From Odobenus rosmarus divergens (Eukaryota > Chordata > Mammalia > Carnivora > Odobenidae): a stretch of DNA of 64,000 nt. The position numbers were made by a program, and so were the translations under genes. The notes under the pieces were generated by a model that ran no database searches, was not told the DNA's origin, and saw nothing but the letters and a program-made list of their open reading frames with translations. The stretch spans positions 3,844,091 to 3,908,090 of the forward strand of contig NW_004450397.1 in NCBI RefSeq assembly GCF_000321225.1. The letters are read 5' to 3'. Positions within the stretch are counted from its first letter, which is position 1. Each line of letters begins with the position of its first letter. Positions 8,926 to 21,096 of the stretch are shown piece by piece.

Positions 8926-10731
8926 GTAGCTGAATCTAAGTGAAAGGAAACATTTCAGAGTTTTTTGTAATGAACGCTACCTTTTGACCAGTGACTTGGC
9001 CCATGCATGTGGTCTACTGGCCAAGTCCTCCTTGTTTTAGCTATTTAATCACACAAGGGATCCCTGGAGGCCCTACTCAGATGAGCCCAGAGAAAACAGA
9101 GAAAGAAGAGCGAGTCTGCCCTTGGCAAGCACGGTGTGGATCAGTTGGCTCAGTCAGGTCTATGGGGCTTTCACATCTCTGGACCACCTCCTGTGCTTTC
9201 AGATTTCATCATTTTACCCTCATTTTCAGAGCAGTCTTGTCAAATCTATGAGAAACTTTCAGAAGCTACTGAAAAAGTAAGAAGAAAAAAAATCATAATA
9301 AATGTGAACTAGGTTCAATACTTTACATTTATTATGCATTCTCGTCTTCAAATGGAAAGAAAATTAGTAAATCTAAGCCCTAATATAGATGTAGGAAAAG
9401 AACGTTCAACATTTATGAGAAGCAAAATCATTTATGAGAGTTCTAGATGCATTATCTCATTGTGCATATAATAAAAAGATGATTTTAACCAAACAATTTA
9501 CTGATAATAAAACTAATAATCCAATCTGTCACTGACAAGTAGACCTATGATTTAAAAGGCCAAAAAGCTAATTAAAACTACAAAAAAAAAAATGAACTCA
9601 CTAGTGATTATTGGTGGGATACACGTGCCCGGATTCTTTTTCCTGAAGTAGATATATATGGCTATGGAAAGTAAATGCAGAGAGAAGAAATTAGGAGAAA
9701 GTACCACACATTTCTTTATAATAAAACCCCTCTTGTTTAATCAGGGAAAGAGTAAAGAAAAGATAAGAGGGAGATGTGAACCCAGTACAAAATTTGGACT
9801 CTCACTCAGTTAAAGAAATGTTTCCAGAGGATACGTTGTATTGAGCAATGCAAAGATAAAGGAGAGAAATAGGAGCTGTAACACAAAGTGGAATATGAAA
9901 AATAGAAACAAAACAGGAACAGAAGAGACAGTGCTTAGTTCTCATGGACCAGGAGGCGTTAAGCTCGGGGAGAGAATGAAGATTGCTTCCCTGGGTAGAA
10001 GTAAGGAGATAGGGAGGCAGTAGGAGGAGAAACAGTGGAGAGGGGAAAGTAAGGTTCTTGTTGAGACAATATTAGTCAGTAATCATCACCAAGGGACAGT
10101 GTCTCAAGCCAGAAGATAAAAAGAAGAGCCCTGCTCCGTAAGCCTCAGAGATAAACTTCAAATGTAAACATGAGGTTTCCTCATCATGCCTCCGGGCAGA
10201 TTTGCACTGAACGACCTTGTCTATAACAGCAGTTGCAAATGTTGGCCCCATAGGGCCAACTGTAGGTATTACTTATCTTGCATAGCGATTTTGTACTTGT
10301 ATGTTTATACAAATTTGGATTTGAGGGTTTTTTTGTTTGTTTTTTGTTTTTGGTTTTTTGGCTAACATTTCAATATTGGCACCATTTGCATTTTTTTTTT
10401 TTTTTTTAAATAACAGATCTCTAGCATCTCTCAATGAATTTGAAGATCTGGCAACACTGAGATCATTCGCCCAACATGTCCAGTCCACACCAGCCAACTT
10501 CATTTAGTGTTGTTGCCTGCCCCCATAGACATTTCAGTCTATGACCGTGTCTCCCCTTGTCACCAGCATCAGGCATTTTCCAGAAACCTATACAGAAATG
10601 GAAAGGGGCCCGAGAATGCACAGATGAATTACTCCATGACTTCTTCGTGATTAGCACTACCTTATTATAGCAATTTTAAAATTCTGTCAAAATTTTTATT
10701 TGCCTATTTTCCCACAACATTCAAAACCCAA
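8926..10731. other. Unique AT-rich sequence
   Basis: No gene or repeat family recognised. It includes T-rich runs at about 10328-10355 and 10391-10408 that create spurious lysine-rich minus-strand frames. The hairpin at 10241-10260 is listed separately. Confidence 0.5.
10241..10260. repeat. Perfect 8-bp hairpin
   Basis: gttggccc, loop cata, gggccaac: a GC-rich perfect inverted repeat with a 4-base loop. No known RNA gene matches. Such hairpins are expected by chance in 64 kb. Confidence 0.8.
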
Positions 10732-10748
10732 TCAGGAAAAAAATAACT

Positions 10749-10860
10749 ATTTTTTAAAGATTTTATTCTTTTAAGTAATCTTTACACCGAACATGGGGCT
10801 CGAACCTATAACCCCGAGATCAAGAGTCACATGCTCCACTGACTGAGCCAGCCAGGCACC
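10749..10860 (-). mobile_element. CAN-SINE, short form, minus strand
   Basis: Reads as poly-T plus aaagattttattctt, then the reverse complement of the tRNA-like head (gactgagccagccaggcacc). Only about 110 bp are present: the short form lacking the CT tract. Flanking repeats tcaggaaaaaaataact (10732-10748) and tcaggaaaaataact (10861-10875) form the target-site duplication, differing by two A residues. Confidence 0.93.
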
Positions 10861-10875
10861 TCAGGAAAAATAACT

Positions 10876-11729
10876 GTTAAAAAACAAATAAACAAACAAA
10901 CCTCAATGAAGGTTCTATCCATTTTTCCTTCCCAGCATTTAATACAATCAGTGATTAAATGAATCTTGTAAGCCACAGATAATGCCACAGTAACCAAGCA
11001 CTGAACCAAAGGCCCAAAACACAACCCAGACCAACACCAATGGAAACTGATGAATCACTGGGATATAGTCCACCTGCCTTGTTGAAACTAACTGATTCTG
11101 TTCCAGCCCACCTGATACACATTTGACAATTAGAAAGGAAAATGTGAGTCTGTCAATATGGCGAGATACTTCTGAATCAAAAAGGAAACTCCAAGATAAG
11201 TGCAGGGGGAGATCAAATAAGCTATTGATAGTAGTCAAATTTTGCTCACTATAATATGAATGTTTAGTGTTGGGGAGGAGCGAGTTGGGGCAGTTGGAGA
11301 AAAGACATCTGTCTTTCATGCCTGCAGTGATCTGCTATTACTCTCAAGCCCTTAGTCCTGCTGATTCAACAGAACAATTTGTTAATAAAAAATTTTTACA
11401 GAATTCTTAAAAACCTCAGTCTCTCCCACTCCAAAGCAAATACATTTGCAATCCACGCAGGGTGTGAAAACCCTACTGCCGCTATTTCCCTCGTCTCAAG
11501 CAGTCTTCCTTCCCTTCGCCCTTCTTCTTAAGATGGTGTCTGGGCATCGTGGTGGTAAGGGGGCCTCTCTGGTCACTGGGCTTTCCTCTAAATCACCTGG
11601 GGATGGTGGTGATTTCATACAAAGTAACTGGTCTGATCTGGTCCTGGCTACTCTGAATTGCACCGCATCCTACATTGTGGCTAATCTTACAAGTGCTTTG
11701 GGTTATGGGAGTGCAGTTCCATTCTGATG
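10876..11729. other. Unique sequence, nothing recognised
   Basis: It holds minus-strand frames of 123 and 65 codons and a plus-strand frame of 93 codons (11446-11727). None has a motif I recognise, and no splice or promoter context supports them. Confidence 0.5.
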
Positions 11730-12480
11730 CTAACCACCAGAGTTAATGTCAGATTGTACACATTTAAGGACACAATCCCCAACAAGACTGCCCTCGCTTC
11801 AGATGCCAGTTATGAGTTCAAGGATCCCCAGACTACTGCATGTCTGACCAATTGGCTACAGACCCTGGGGGTTCCCACAACCTCCACTCAGCTTCGATAA
11901 TTTGCTAGAATGATCTACAGAACTCAGGAAAGTAATTTACTTACAAGGACAGTTTTATTTTAAAGGATGCAAATCAGGACCAGCCAAACACAGAGATACA
12001 TAGGGTGAGGTCTGAAAGGATCCCAAATGCAAAGCTTCTGTATCCTCTCTCCATAGAACCAGGGTGTGTCAATCTCCTGGCAGGTGAGTATGGTCATCAT
12101 CCAGAAAGTGCCATCCAGCTTCAGTGTCCAGAATTTTTATTGGGGTTTTATTTTGTAGGCACAACCGATTGAATCATTGCCAAATGATTTGAACTCGATG
12201 TCCACTTGCCCTCCCCGGAGATCGGGAGGTTAGGCTGATATTATGGGGTTCAAAGCCCTAACGTTGCATCACATGATTGGTTGTTCTGATGTAGCCTGTT
12301 ACCATCCTGAGTCATCTCTCTAGTGTATCTATCTAAGGGCCCACAGGGATCACCTCATTAGTATAAACTATCAGCATCCACTATGAATAACAAAGATATT
12401 CCTCTCACTTCGGAAATTCCAAGAGTTTAAAGATTCTATCCCAGGAACCAGCTACAAAGTCCAGATAAATTCTCTACCAT
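11730..12480 (-). mobile_element. LTR-like ancient repeat, family not assigned
   Basis: A widespread mammalian pattern is visible: cttcagatgccagttatgag, tctgaccaattggctacaga, cctccactcagcttcgataa, gcccacagggatcacctcat and aggaaccagctacaaagtcc. On the minus strand it carries an AATAAA-type signal (complement of tttatt near 11957). Structure and length suggest an old ERV-class LTR in reverse orientation. Name and exact edges are uncertain. Confidence 0.55.
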
Positions 12481-14767
12481 ACAACAGACAGTCCCCTGAT
12501 ATTGAAGTCCAGGTCACTGACATTAGTCCCATCTTAATGTCCCTGCATTCCAGGGCTTTCCAGTCTAGACGCCAGGCTACTTCCAATTCACCACGTCTCT
12601 CAGCACTTCTGTACCAACTCCTACCTGGTGAGCTGAAACCCCCGGTTGCATTTCTGCGAATACCTATGCATGAGACTTACCAAGGCTACCTTCAGGCACC
12701 TCTCTCCTTTTGAAATGGAAACTTGGATCAATAAAAAAAGAAGAGTGAAGAGACTCTTGAAAATGGTAAACATGTGGGCAAATATAAAATAGTTACTTTT
12801 TTAGTTTCATCAAAAGATAAAAGACCAAAATCAAAAACGTATTGTGGGTTTTAGAATACATGTAGCAGAAAAATGTATGAAAACAATAGCAAAACACTAA
12901 GAAAGGGAAAGTACATGATTGTGAACTTCTTACATCAAGTGGAGGAATAGTATTTTAAAACAGGCCATACGTTAAAGATGCATGCTGTGAACCACAGAGA
13001 GATTAGTTACTATATGCTTTGAAGTAGGAAGCAATGATTTTTCAAGGCAGGGAGATATAATCACACTAGATAATAGGTAGAACTTTTCAAACTACACTTA
13101 CCCTACTCATCTTTAAATTCTACCTCCCTTCCCACAACATCCACACCTACCTCCATCCAAACTATAATAAACCACTGGCCTGGAACAGAAAAGGGCTACA
13201 CTCATTATGTCCACTTCTCCCATCCAAATTGTCTAATTTTAATGAAACTGGGAAATGTAATTCATTTTCATATTAAGAAATTTATTTTATAAAAAGAACC
13301 CTTGAATATACCAAGTAGCGACTACCTCTGTCAAAGAGAACAGGATATGAATGAGGGGACTTTTTTATACTGTATATAAAATGTTTCATATTCTGTTGTA
13401 TTTTTGTGTTTAAAATATTTTAAAGAAATAGAAAAGGCACTCAATCAACACACATTCCTTCTCTTGTTTTCAAACAAGGATGTAGTTTCAAAAGGGACGT
13501 AACTGGTGTGATGAGAGAGAGAAAAAAGCACTACCTAGTCAGGCCCAGCTCAGTTGCCCTGAGACAGGAGACTCACGTCACAAGTCAGATCTTGATCCTT
13601 CAGGAGACTGGCGGATTAGTTGCGTTATGTGCCCTCCTCCTTCCCCAGACCCAGAGCGCCCCTATGGAACTTTCTGTTCTCTGAATGGAATCAGCCCCTC
13701 CAAGTACTACTGCACAATCTAGCACTCAATCCTACTCATACAACTCTAGTTTATGTTCCAAGAGCTTGTCTGTTGGTTTGAGTGTTTGGTTTCTCGGCAT
13801 ACATTTTCCCATAGACACTGTTTTATAAATTATGGTTAAATCCTCAAAACTGCTCACAAAAGGCTCTTAAAATAGTGAATGTATTTGACATATATACTAC
13901 AAATGGTACCATATTAACTATGCTTACCCAGCATTTATAACCTTGTTTATAGGAGGAAATGCATCTTGCAGCTAGAGATGCCAGGATTGCACTGGGCTAG
14001 GGGAGAGTTTCAGGCAGGAGGGAGGGCTTTGGACAGCGGAAACACCTGAGAGTTCTTCTGTCTATGGACATCAGAGGAGGCACCTAATGTGGACATCTGT
14101 TTCCCTTGATCTCTTCATTTTTTATCTGAAAATAAGAGTTAGATTTCACTTTGGGGAACTACCCCTTCCCACTTCAGTATATGTGGTAAAGGAAGGCCTT
14201 ACTCCCCAACCACGACTCCAGGGTGGATGACCCAGGCAGTCCTGGCCACCATTACTGTTTCAGAGATGGCCATGCTCTGTCTTTCCAGTTAGATCACAGA
14301 TAACACAAGGATACATAGCACATCTTAAACACACTTGAATCCTCCAGATGACGTAGCCCAGTGCTGGGCACTAATGATACAGTCATGCCCAGACAAGGAA
14401 GAGAACAGGGCTGTTCTGAGCAATAGCCACATGCTAGGCTTTTTATCTAGCTTTCAGTGTTATACGCCCTTTCTTGCATAATACGTGTGGCCAACTAGAA
14501 GAGCATTTTTCCAAAAACCTGTTATGTTCCTGAATGACTACCTGCTTGCTTTATTAATTTAAAAATATTTGATTTCCAGTTTTTTTATATGATAAGAAAA
14601 ATATTTAATTTCCTTAACTATCTTACGGTAGTACATAGCTCATTTATCATAAGAAGTAACAATAATAATGCCTGGCCTACCTGCCTCAGGTCTAAACCCT
14701 CTCTTGAGAGTTTTAAAGGTTAAAAGAGATTGATTTTTTGAGTAAACTTTGCAAAGCACTATACAAA
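12481..14767. other. Unique AT-rich sequence
   Basis: No gene recognised. About 13325-13435 resembles a decayed L1 3' tail (gggacttttttatactgtat, then tttaaaatattttaaag), but this is weak. Confidence 0.5.
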
Positions 14768-14813
14768 TATTATTATTATTATTGCTATTATAATTATTGT
14801 TGTTGTTATTATT
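14768..14813 (+). repeat. (TTA)n/(TTG)n trinucleotide microsatellite
   Basis: Imperfect run of TTA, TTG and TTGTTG units. It explains the asparagine-rich and tyrosine-rich frames on the two strands, which are not genes. Confidence 0.9.
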
Positions 14814-14818
14814 GCCAT

Positions 14819-15233
14819 CATTTTTTCTCTTATCCATTCAAAAGAATAACATATCTGAAAAATAGCTCAGGACTGATGAAAACCAGATTTCGTCTAAGCT
14901 ATAGATTTCTCTATAATTTGAGATGAATGAAAAATTAAACCCTATTACACATACACACATACATAAACACACAGATCACCAGCAAAGGAAACTTAAATAC
15001 GATTATTTTTAATATAAATAAAATAAGTGCTAATTTTCCCTCTAAGGGAAATCATGAATTTTCTATAACTTGGCAATAGAACTCTTTTTAATAATAGGAA
15101 TTTGCATTCATGTTATTGGTTAATAGCTATGCATTAGCCCATGAAATTATTCATCTCTATTCTAAACATTTTGTTTTGTTTTTGCTGCAATCTTTCTATT
15201 CTCTCAAATTGTTACCTCAAATTGTTATCCTTT
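14819..15233. other. Unique AT-rich sequence
   Basis: Nothing recognised apart from short (AC)-rich stretches near 14946-14974. Confidence 0.55.
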
Positions 15234-15250
15234 AAAAAATTGGCTGTGCT

Positions 15251-15421
15251 GCGACGCCTGGGTGGCTCAGTTGGTTAAGCATCTGCCTTCCGCTCAGGTC
15301 ATGATCCCAGGGTCCTGGGATCAAGTCCCACATCGGGCTCCTTGCTGAGCAAGGAGCCCGTTTCTCCCTCTGCCTGCCTCTGTCTCTCTCTCTCTCTGAT
15401 AAATAAATAAAAATCTTAAGA
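15251..15421 (+). mobile_element. CAN-SINE, young
   Basis: Head gcgacgcctgggtggctcag (first bases changed), a body with atgatcccagggtcctggga and a CT tract near 15381-15398. The tail is AAATAAATAAAAATC. Target-site duplication aaaaaattggctgtgct (15234-15250) and aaaaaattggttgtgct (15423-15439) has one mismatch. Confidence 0.95.
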
Positions 15422-15439
15422 AAAAAAATTGGTTGTGCT

Positions 15440-16424
15440 TAGCTGGGCTTTGAGTTTGTTTGGCAGGAGCCCAGCTACAAAAAGCTTCAATTCTCTGGAA
15501 CAAGTCTGTTCCTCATTACCTCAAATATATCCTTACTTAGGAACTATCGCCACGTTCTTTCAAACACCCAGTCTGATGCAGTATAATGACCTTCCCCATC
15601 TGAGAGCACAGTGAAAGCCAGTGGCAGAAAAGGGAAGATAATCCAGTGACCCCTTGTCCCTGAGTAGTGCCCTGGGCATCCTGTCTCATCTGGGAGAGAG
15701 GGCAGGAGACCATCTGCCTCCCCAGAGAGTACACCACCAGCAGAGAAAGAACTCAACCGCTGGCCTGCGCCTTGCTTTCAGTGAGGCTGTGTTCCCAAGA
15801 AAACATATCTGGCTCTTGGGCACCTACAGAACCAGGATGGTCAAACCATGAATGCTTTCCAACAAAACATCTTGCTTCCATTTCCATTTGTTTAAAACTC
15901 AAATCAATCAATCAATAAAAAACTCCAGGTCCAGCACTCTATAGCAAGAAATATCTAAAAGAACTGAAGAAATCTGGGTATCATCTATTATACTGGAAAA
16001 GCATATGATAACACAGGACTAGCGCAATGCCCAGCAAAAGGTGACCAGTCTTGCACAAAACTCTGGATGGAAAGTCAGCATGAAATGAATGCCATTTGTC
16101 AACTCAGCAGCAACTTTGGCTAGAACCAGTCTTCAGCTTAGTCCTCCGCTCTGGGACAGGGAATGTTTTAGCAATCTTGTAGTCATCTGGAGGCAACACA
16201 CCCAAATTCTCATTCTAAATCTGTCCCTAATGAACCAAGAAATCTTGAGTAGATCATTCCACCAGGTGCTGAGGACAGTATCTGACACACAGCGGACACT
16301 TGTAGCTAAATTTACATCTACCTTTCTGTTCCGAAGATTTCTCATCCAGAAAATTGTCTAATGGAGTACATAAAGCTTCCACACTTATCACATGTACTAT
16401 CACACTATGTTTCATAGTTTAAAA
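15440..16424. other. Unique sequence, nothing recognised
   Basis: Several 60-90 codon frames occur on both strands (for example 15667-15918 and 16089-16361), without recognisable motifs. No repeat family seen. Confidence 0.5.
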
Positions 16425-16595
16425 ATTGCTTTCATATTTATTCTCTCATGAAGTCTTCACGGTAACTGTGGGACCCAGGTGGAAAAAGTGTCATATTACT
16501 GTGATGTCACGGATGATGTGAGTATGGCTCAGGCAAGTTACCTAGCACTCACATAGCTAGTAGGTTATGTAGGTATTTAAATCCTCATATAGTTG
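16425..16595 (-). mobile_element. MIR SINE, reverse
   Basis: The reverse MIR order is visible: ctctcatgaagtcttcacgg, then ggctcaggcaagttacctag, then cacatagctagtaggttatg. It is an ancient tRNA-derived mammalian SINE. The next MIR (16672-16880) is in the opposite orientation. Confidence 0.6.
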
Positions 16596-16671
16596 TGAAA
16601 TAACTTACAAGATAAAATATCTAAAATTCCCCAGCACACAGTGAGGACCTCATAAAGAGTAATTACACAGG

Positions 16672-16880
16672 GAGGTGATAGAGCATAGTGATTAAATCAT
16701 AGGTTTGAGTTTTGTATCCGGGCTCCATCACTCATCAGTGTGTAAGGCTGGGCAAGTTTCCTAGGCTCGGTTTCCTCACTGCGAAGCAGGAGCAAAAACC
16801 ATGGCCTCATACAGTTATTGTGAAGACTACGTGAAAACCCTTATGCAAAGCACATAGCACATAACTGGAGTTCTCCAGAA
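16672..16880 (+). mobile_element. MIR SINE, forward
   Basis: Forward MIR: gatagagcatagtgattaaa, then ggctgggcaagtttcctagg, gtttcctcactgcgaag, cagttattgtgaagactacg and gcaaagcacatagcacata. Nearly full length for the family. Confidence 0.8.
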
Positions 16881-19549
16881 CACTTTGCTACCTCTCCAAG
16901 TGATAAATGTGAAAATAAAACAAGAAAATTTATATGATGATTGAAGGGGGTCATGGTTGAACCAAAAAACATACTTTGGTTCCTAAAATAGTCTTAGAAT
17001 AGTTTCAAAGTAATTACAATGTTATATTAGAATGTATATTACACATACAACATCTGTATTAGAAAATTTAGCAGGAGGCTAAGTAACAGAGTAATAGAGA
17101 AGTTAAAAAACACAAGGTAACCAAACAGGGGAGCATCTGAGAGGAGTTGAGAAGATGTTGACGAGGCATCAAAGGCTTCAAGAGGTGGAGATTCATCCAG
17201 AGTGCTATCGCTGAAGGGTCAAAACATGGGATCCCACCCACTACCTCCTCCTACCCTTCTGGTCACTATCATATATTAGAAGTAACTTGGACTTCTTCTC
17301 CCAGGAAGTTCTCTTCAATAAAAAGCTCTTTTCTCTCTTTCTCTTCTCAAAAAGCTCAGCTCTATCTCCCAAATTTCTGTATAAGGGTCTCAGAACAGTC
17401 TTTGCCTTCTAATCCAGCTTCTCAGTGGCAGTCGATGACTTTCATAGACTCTCTCCAGGTGGGACACTATGGCTTGGGGAGGTCATGGCCACTCTTAAGA
17501 GCTACAGTTCTCCTGGTAGTGTTACAAAGTTTATTTCTCCCCGAGGCCTTTCTGGGACCTTCAGAGACTATTCCCTATGCATTTAATGATGATCCATTTT
17601 GAGAAGAGACCTTAGGCTTCCTTTTCTGGGCCAGTTCTCGATGTTTCAAGAATGCAACATTGGCATTCCAATTTCAATAAAACCAATCCTCTTCTGTAAT
17701 AATTTATGACAATATTGCAAAATATGGCATTGATATATACCATACATATGTATATATGTACATAGATAAATATATGATTGTGTATTGACATTGTATTCTC
17801 ATATGCATTTCCAGGGGAAAAAAAGCCATAAAAGACAAATATAAAATATAAAACAGAATTAATTGGTTGATACTCCCTGATCCAAATGTGTGTAACATGA
17901 GTACTTTGGGTACAACACATCTCACATCGGAAATTAAATTAAATGACGTCTGAGTTTTCAAAGTAAAGACAGGAGTCTCGTAAGTACACTTGCCAAAGGA
18001 GGTTTGTAAATACTGCCTGACCTGGGCAGCCAGCTCCATGACTTCAGGGCCTGCTAAAGGGATCCTTGCCAGAGCCCCCCAAGAAAAGGAAGTGACCTTA
18101 ACAGATGCTGATGTACAAATTTCCATATCTCTCTGTACTCTGTGAATCTACCTACTTGACCACGACTATCTGGGGGAGAGTAGAGCCTTCACCAAGACCT
18201 GCCAATGTCCAAAATGACTCTTAGCCTCTGACTGTGAACTAAAAATAGAAGTGGGCATTCGGCAGAGGAACTGAAAGGGTAAACACAACCAGGCTAAGTC
18301 ATGTTAATAAAACAGCATAGACTAATCCATGAACCTTTGCTCCTGGCAGGGCAGTAGGATGGTGGTCCTTTGGGTTTCCTGATCACCCCAAGACCCAGTT
18401 GTTCCATGGTGTCCAGTCGTCCCAGGAAGGCTGGTTATTCTATTTCTCCTGCACACAAGAGGCCATAAGGCTAAGATTACTTGTTTCCGTGTGTATCCCC
18501 TTACCACTTCGGCCTGTTCATCCCAAAGAGATCATCGTTAGCACAGGACTCTTTCTAACAGACTCTTTCTCTTCTCTTAGGAATCTGTAATCAGAAAATC
18601 TTGATTATCTCAACACCTGCCCAAGAAACCCTCCTAGACTGAGAATCCCTGCCACTCCTGTAAATGTTTACCCTGGACTACCCTCTGTGGACAGTCAGCT
18701 GTTTCATCTGCAGAAGTCTTATCTCCCAAACTGATTATGAGGAGTTTTTTTTAAGGGGGAGGGGGAGGAAGAACTCTGAATCTGGTATAAAGCTGACCAG
18801 CCATATCCAAAAGGGTTTGGGCTAAGGATTGCAGTTTATCAGCCCTTTCTTCAGTGGGTGAGCAAACACCCTTTCTTTCAGAGATAAAATGACCCAAGTC
18901 TGTTATTGTTTCTTATCTCTTTTACTTATCTCTCTCAACAAGCCTACATTCGCAAACCCTCTGTACAATACATTCAGTATTTTTAGGGGATCAGAAAGCT
19001 TCCTGGTCTCCCTAGGGGTATACTGACCCAGGCCTGTTACCCCACGCTTTTTAGCTTTTTAAGTCTTGTTATGTTATCTCTCTGCAAATCTACATTTATT
19101 TTATAGTTCTTAAATCTTAACCCTCATCAGAGATACTGTATTTGAGAATCTTGCTCCACCAACACCATTAATTTTTACCCCTAGGAACCCCAAGGGCTCT
19201 GTGGAATCTTTCTAAGCTTCCCAGGAAAGCAGAGCAGAGTGGTGAGTCTGACACTTCAACGCTTTGTTCTGTTTTCCACATTGGCCACAGTAAGACTGAT
19301 TCTATAGCCTGAAGCAAAAATGGAAACGTGTTCATACAGTGAGATTTAACCTCATGACCAAAAATAATCTCTCCACCTTTAGATTTTTTTTTTCCCCTCT
19401 GAATTGAGGTTTTGTGTCTAGGATTTCAAAAGCCCAGTACTCTGAGGTCAATCTTGGATGCTTCATTGTGTAGCCTTGTCTATCAGAAGTTGTACATCAG
19501 GTTCAGGGAGATGGGCTGCACAAATAAGACATATCTGATGTAGGAAAGA
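16881..19549. other. Unique sequence, nothing assigned
   Basis: It includes a 140-codon minus-strand frame at 17704-18126 whose C-terminal part runs into AT-rich (TATATG) sequence; no motif recognised. A palindrome-rich AT stretch lies at about 17735-17770. I cannot exclude old LTR sequence at 18600-19500 next to the LTR that follows. Confidence 0.45.
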
Positions 19550-20045
19550 TGTTAGGGTTCGAAGCGGATGGCCAAGAAAGAGTTCTTGAGATGTCTTTGG
19601 TGCAAAAGGGTGGTTTTATTAAAGCACGGGGACCCATGGGCAGAAAGAGCTGCACCGGGGTCATGAGGAGTGGCCGGTTATATACTTTCAAGTTGGCAGG
19701 GGGTTAAGGAGAGCATAAGCCTCCCAGGTATTTGGGAAAGGTTTCCAGGACCTTGAGAGAGCTAGCTATTGTTAGGAAAAGGTCATTTATTACTGTTGAG
19801 TGAAAACTCAGTCATGAGACCCTTCAGATGTATATAGGTGGGTCATATACTTGGGGGACGATTGCCAGCATGTATCTTGGGGGGTAGAGATAAAGGAAGT
19901 TTACAAAAGAATTTTTATATGTTAAAGAAGACTTACAGGATCCTGGGGGTTGGGCTAAGATTGCCTTTTGCCCTTAGCAAAGTGTTAACATGAAGGCAGC
20001 TGAGTTCCTAGAGGAATGTCACTCTGCCTGTTTCAAGGACTAGTC
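19550..20045 (-). mobile_element. Probable carnivoran ERV LTR, reverse
   Basis: A plus-strand tttatt in a ggtggttttattaaagcac context gives an AATAAA signal on the minus strand. The text ttatt aaagcacggggaccc...gggcagaaagagctgcac followed by ggttatatactttcaagttg matches a carnivore LTR type that I remember. A TG starts at 19550. No gag, pol or env sequence is seen nearby. The right boundary and the family are uncertain. Confidence 0.5.
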
Positions 20046-20533
20046 AATGGGCTGTAAAGAGTAAGACAATTTAATAAGTTTTCTTCTGTCTTTCTTTCCC
20101 ACATCATACCACAAGGCAAGTTTCATGATCAGCCTGGGAGAAGAGGTAGATAAAAACTCTGGAAGTTCTGTCCTAAGAAAGTCTGGCCAGTGGTCCCCAG
20201 TAGGGCAGGCAGGAAGCAGCCTAAGGAGAAGGCAACATGAGGGTAAAGGTTGGATCCAGGAAGGGGAGAGGGTTTTCACAAACCTCACGATGACCCTGCA
20301 GGAATGCAGGGCTCCCCAGTATTCAACATTCACAAGCTTGCTGAGCATATCTTACCTTTACTTCTAGATGTAAAACAGCAGAGCCAGCTCACAATTACAA
20401 GTTAACTATTTGTTCACAATATCATTCCTTCATTCCACAAACAGTACATGTCAGGTGCTTTCTAGAAAGAAATCTCTCCATGAAGAACACTGCGTAGAAA
20501 TAGAGCATTCAAAACAGAAAATTCTAGGTTTAT
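20046..20533. other. Unique sequence, nothing recognised
   Basis: May include the outer end of the preceding LTR. Overlapping frames on both strands at 20040-20367 have no recognisable features. Confidence 0.45.
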
Positions 20534-20546
20534 AAAATAAGTTGCT

Positions 20547-20766
20547 GGGCGCCTGGGTGACTCAGATGGTTAAACATCTGCCTTCGGCTCAGGTCATGAT
20601 CTCAGGGTCCTAGGATCGGGTCCCCGCATCAGTCTCCTAGCTCAGTGGGGAGTCTGCTTCTCCTTCGCCCTCTGCCTCTCCCCCTGCTCATGTGCTCTCT
20701 CTCTCTTTATCTCTCTGTCTCAAATCAATAAATAAAATCTTTAAAAATAAAAACTAAAAGAATAAT
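20547..20766 (+). mobile_element. CAN-SINE
   Basis: Head gggcgcctgggtgactcag with the uncommon g-to-a change in ggtg(a)ctcag, a CT tract and an AATCAATAAATAAAATC tail. A perfect 13-bp target-site duplication, aaaataagttgct, lies at 20534-20546 and 20767-20779. Another SINE follows 124 bp downstream in the same orientation. Confidence 0.96.
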
Positions 20767-20890
20767 AAAATAAGTTGCTGAAAAGTACAGACTAGAGCTG
20801 GAAATGAGGCTGTATCTAATTTTTTCCTTAGAAATCACTCTGGCCATTTGGTAAAGTGCCCTGTTTTCAATCAATACTAAAAACTGATTG

Positions 20891-21084
20891 GGGGGGCGCC
20901 TGGGTGACTCAGTCATTAAGCTTCTGCCTTCGGCTCAGGTCATGATCCCAGGGTCCTGGGATCGAGCCCCGCATCGGGCTTCCTGCTCAGCGGGAAGCCT
21001 GCTTCTCCCTCTCCCTCTCCCCCTGCTTGTGTTCCCTCTCACTCTCTCTCTCTCTGTCAAATAAATAAATAAAATCTTTAAAAA
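20891..21084 (+). mobile_element. CAN-SINE
   Basis: Head gggggcgcctgggtgactca carrying the same ggtgactcag variant as its neighbour, but a different body (cccagggtcctgggatcgag, ccctctccccctgcttgtgt). Perfect 12-bp target-site duplication aaaaactgattg at 20879-20890 and 21085-21096. Confidence 0.96.
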
Positions 21085-21096
21085 AAAAACTGATTG

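Noticed and set aside
14640..14926. Asparagine-rich and tyrosine-rich frames
   Set aside because: Translations of the (TTA)n/(TTG)n microsatellite on the two strands.
17704..18126. 140-codon minus-strand frame
   Set aside because: The C-terminal half is AT-repeat translation and the N-terminal half matches no family I know; no acceptor or donor pair frames it convincingly.
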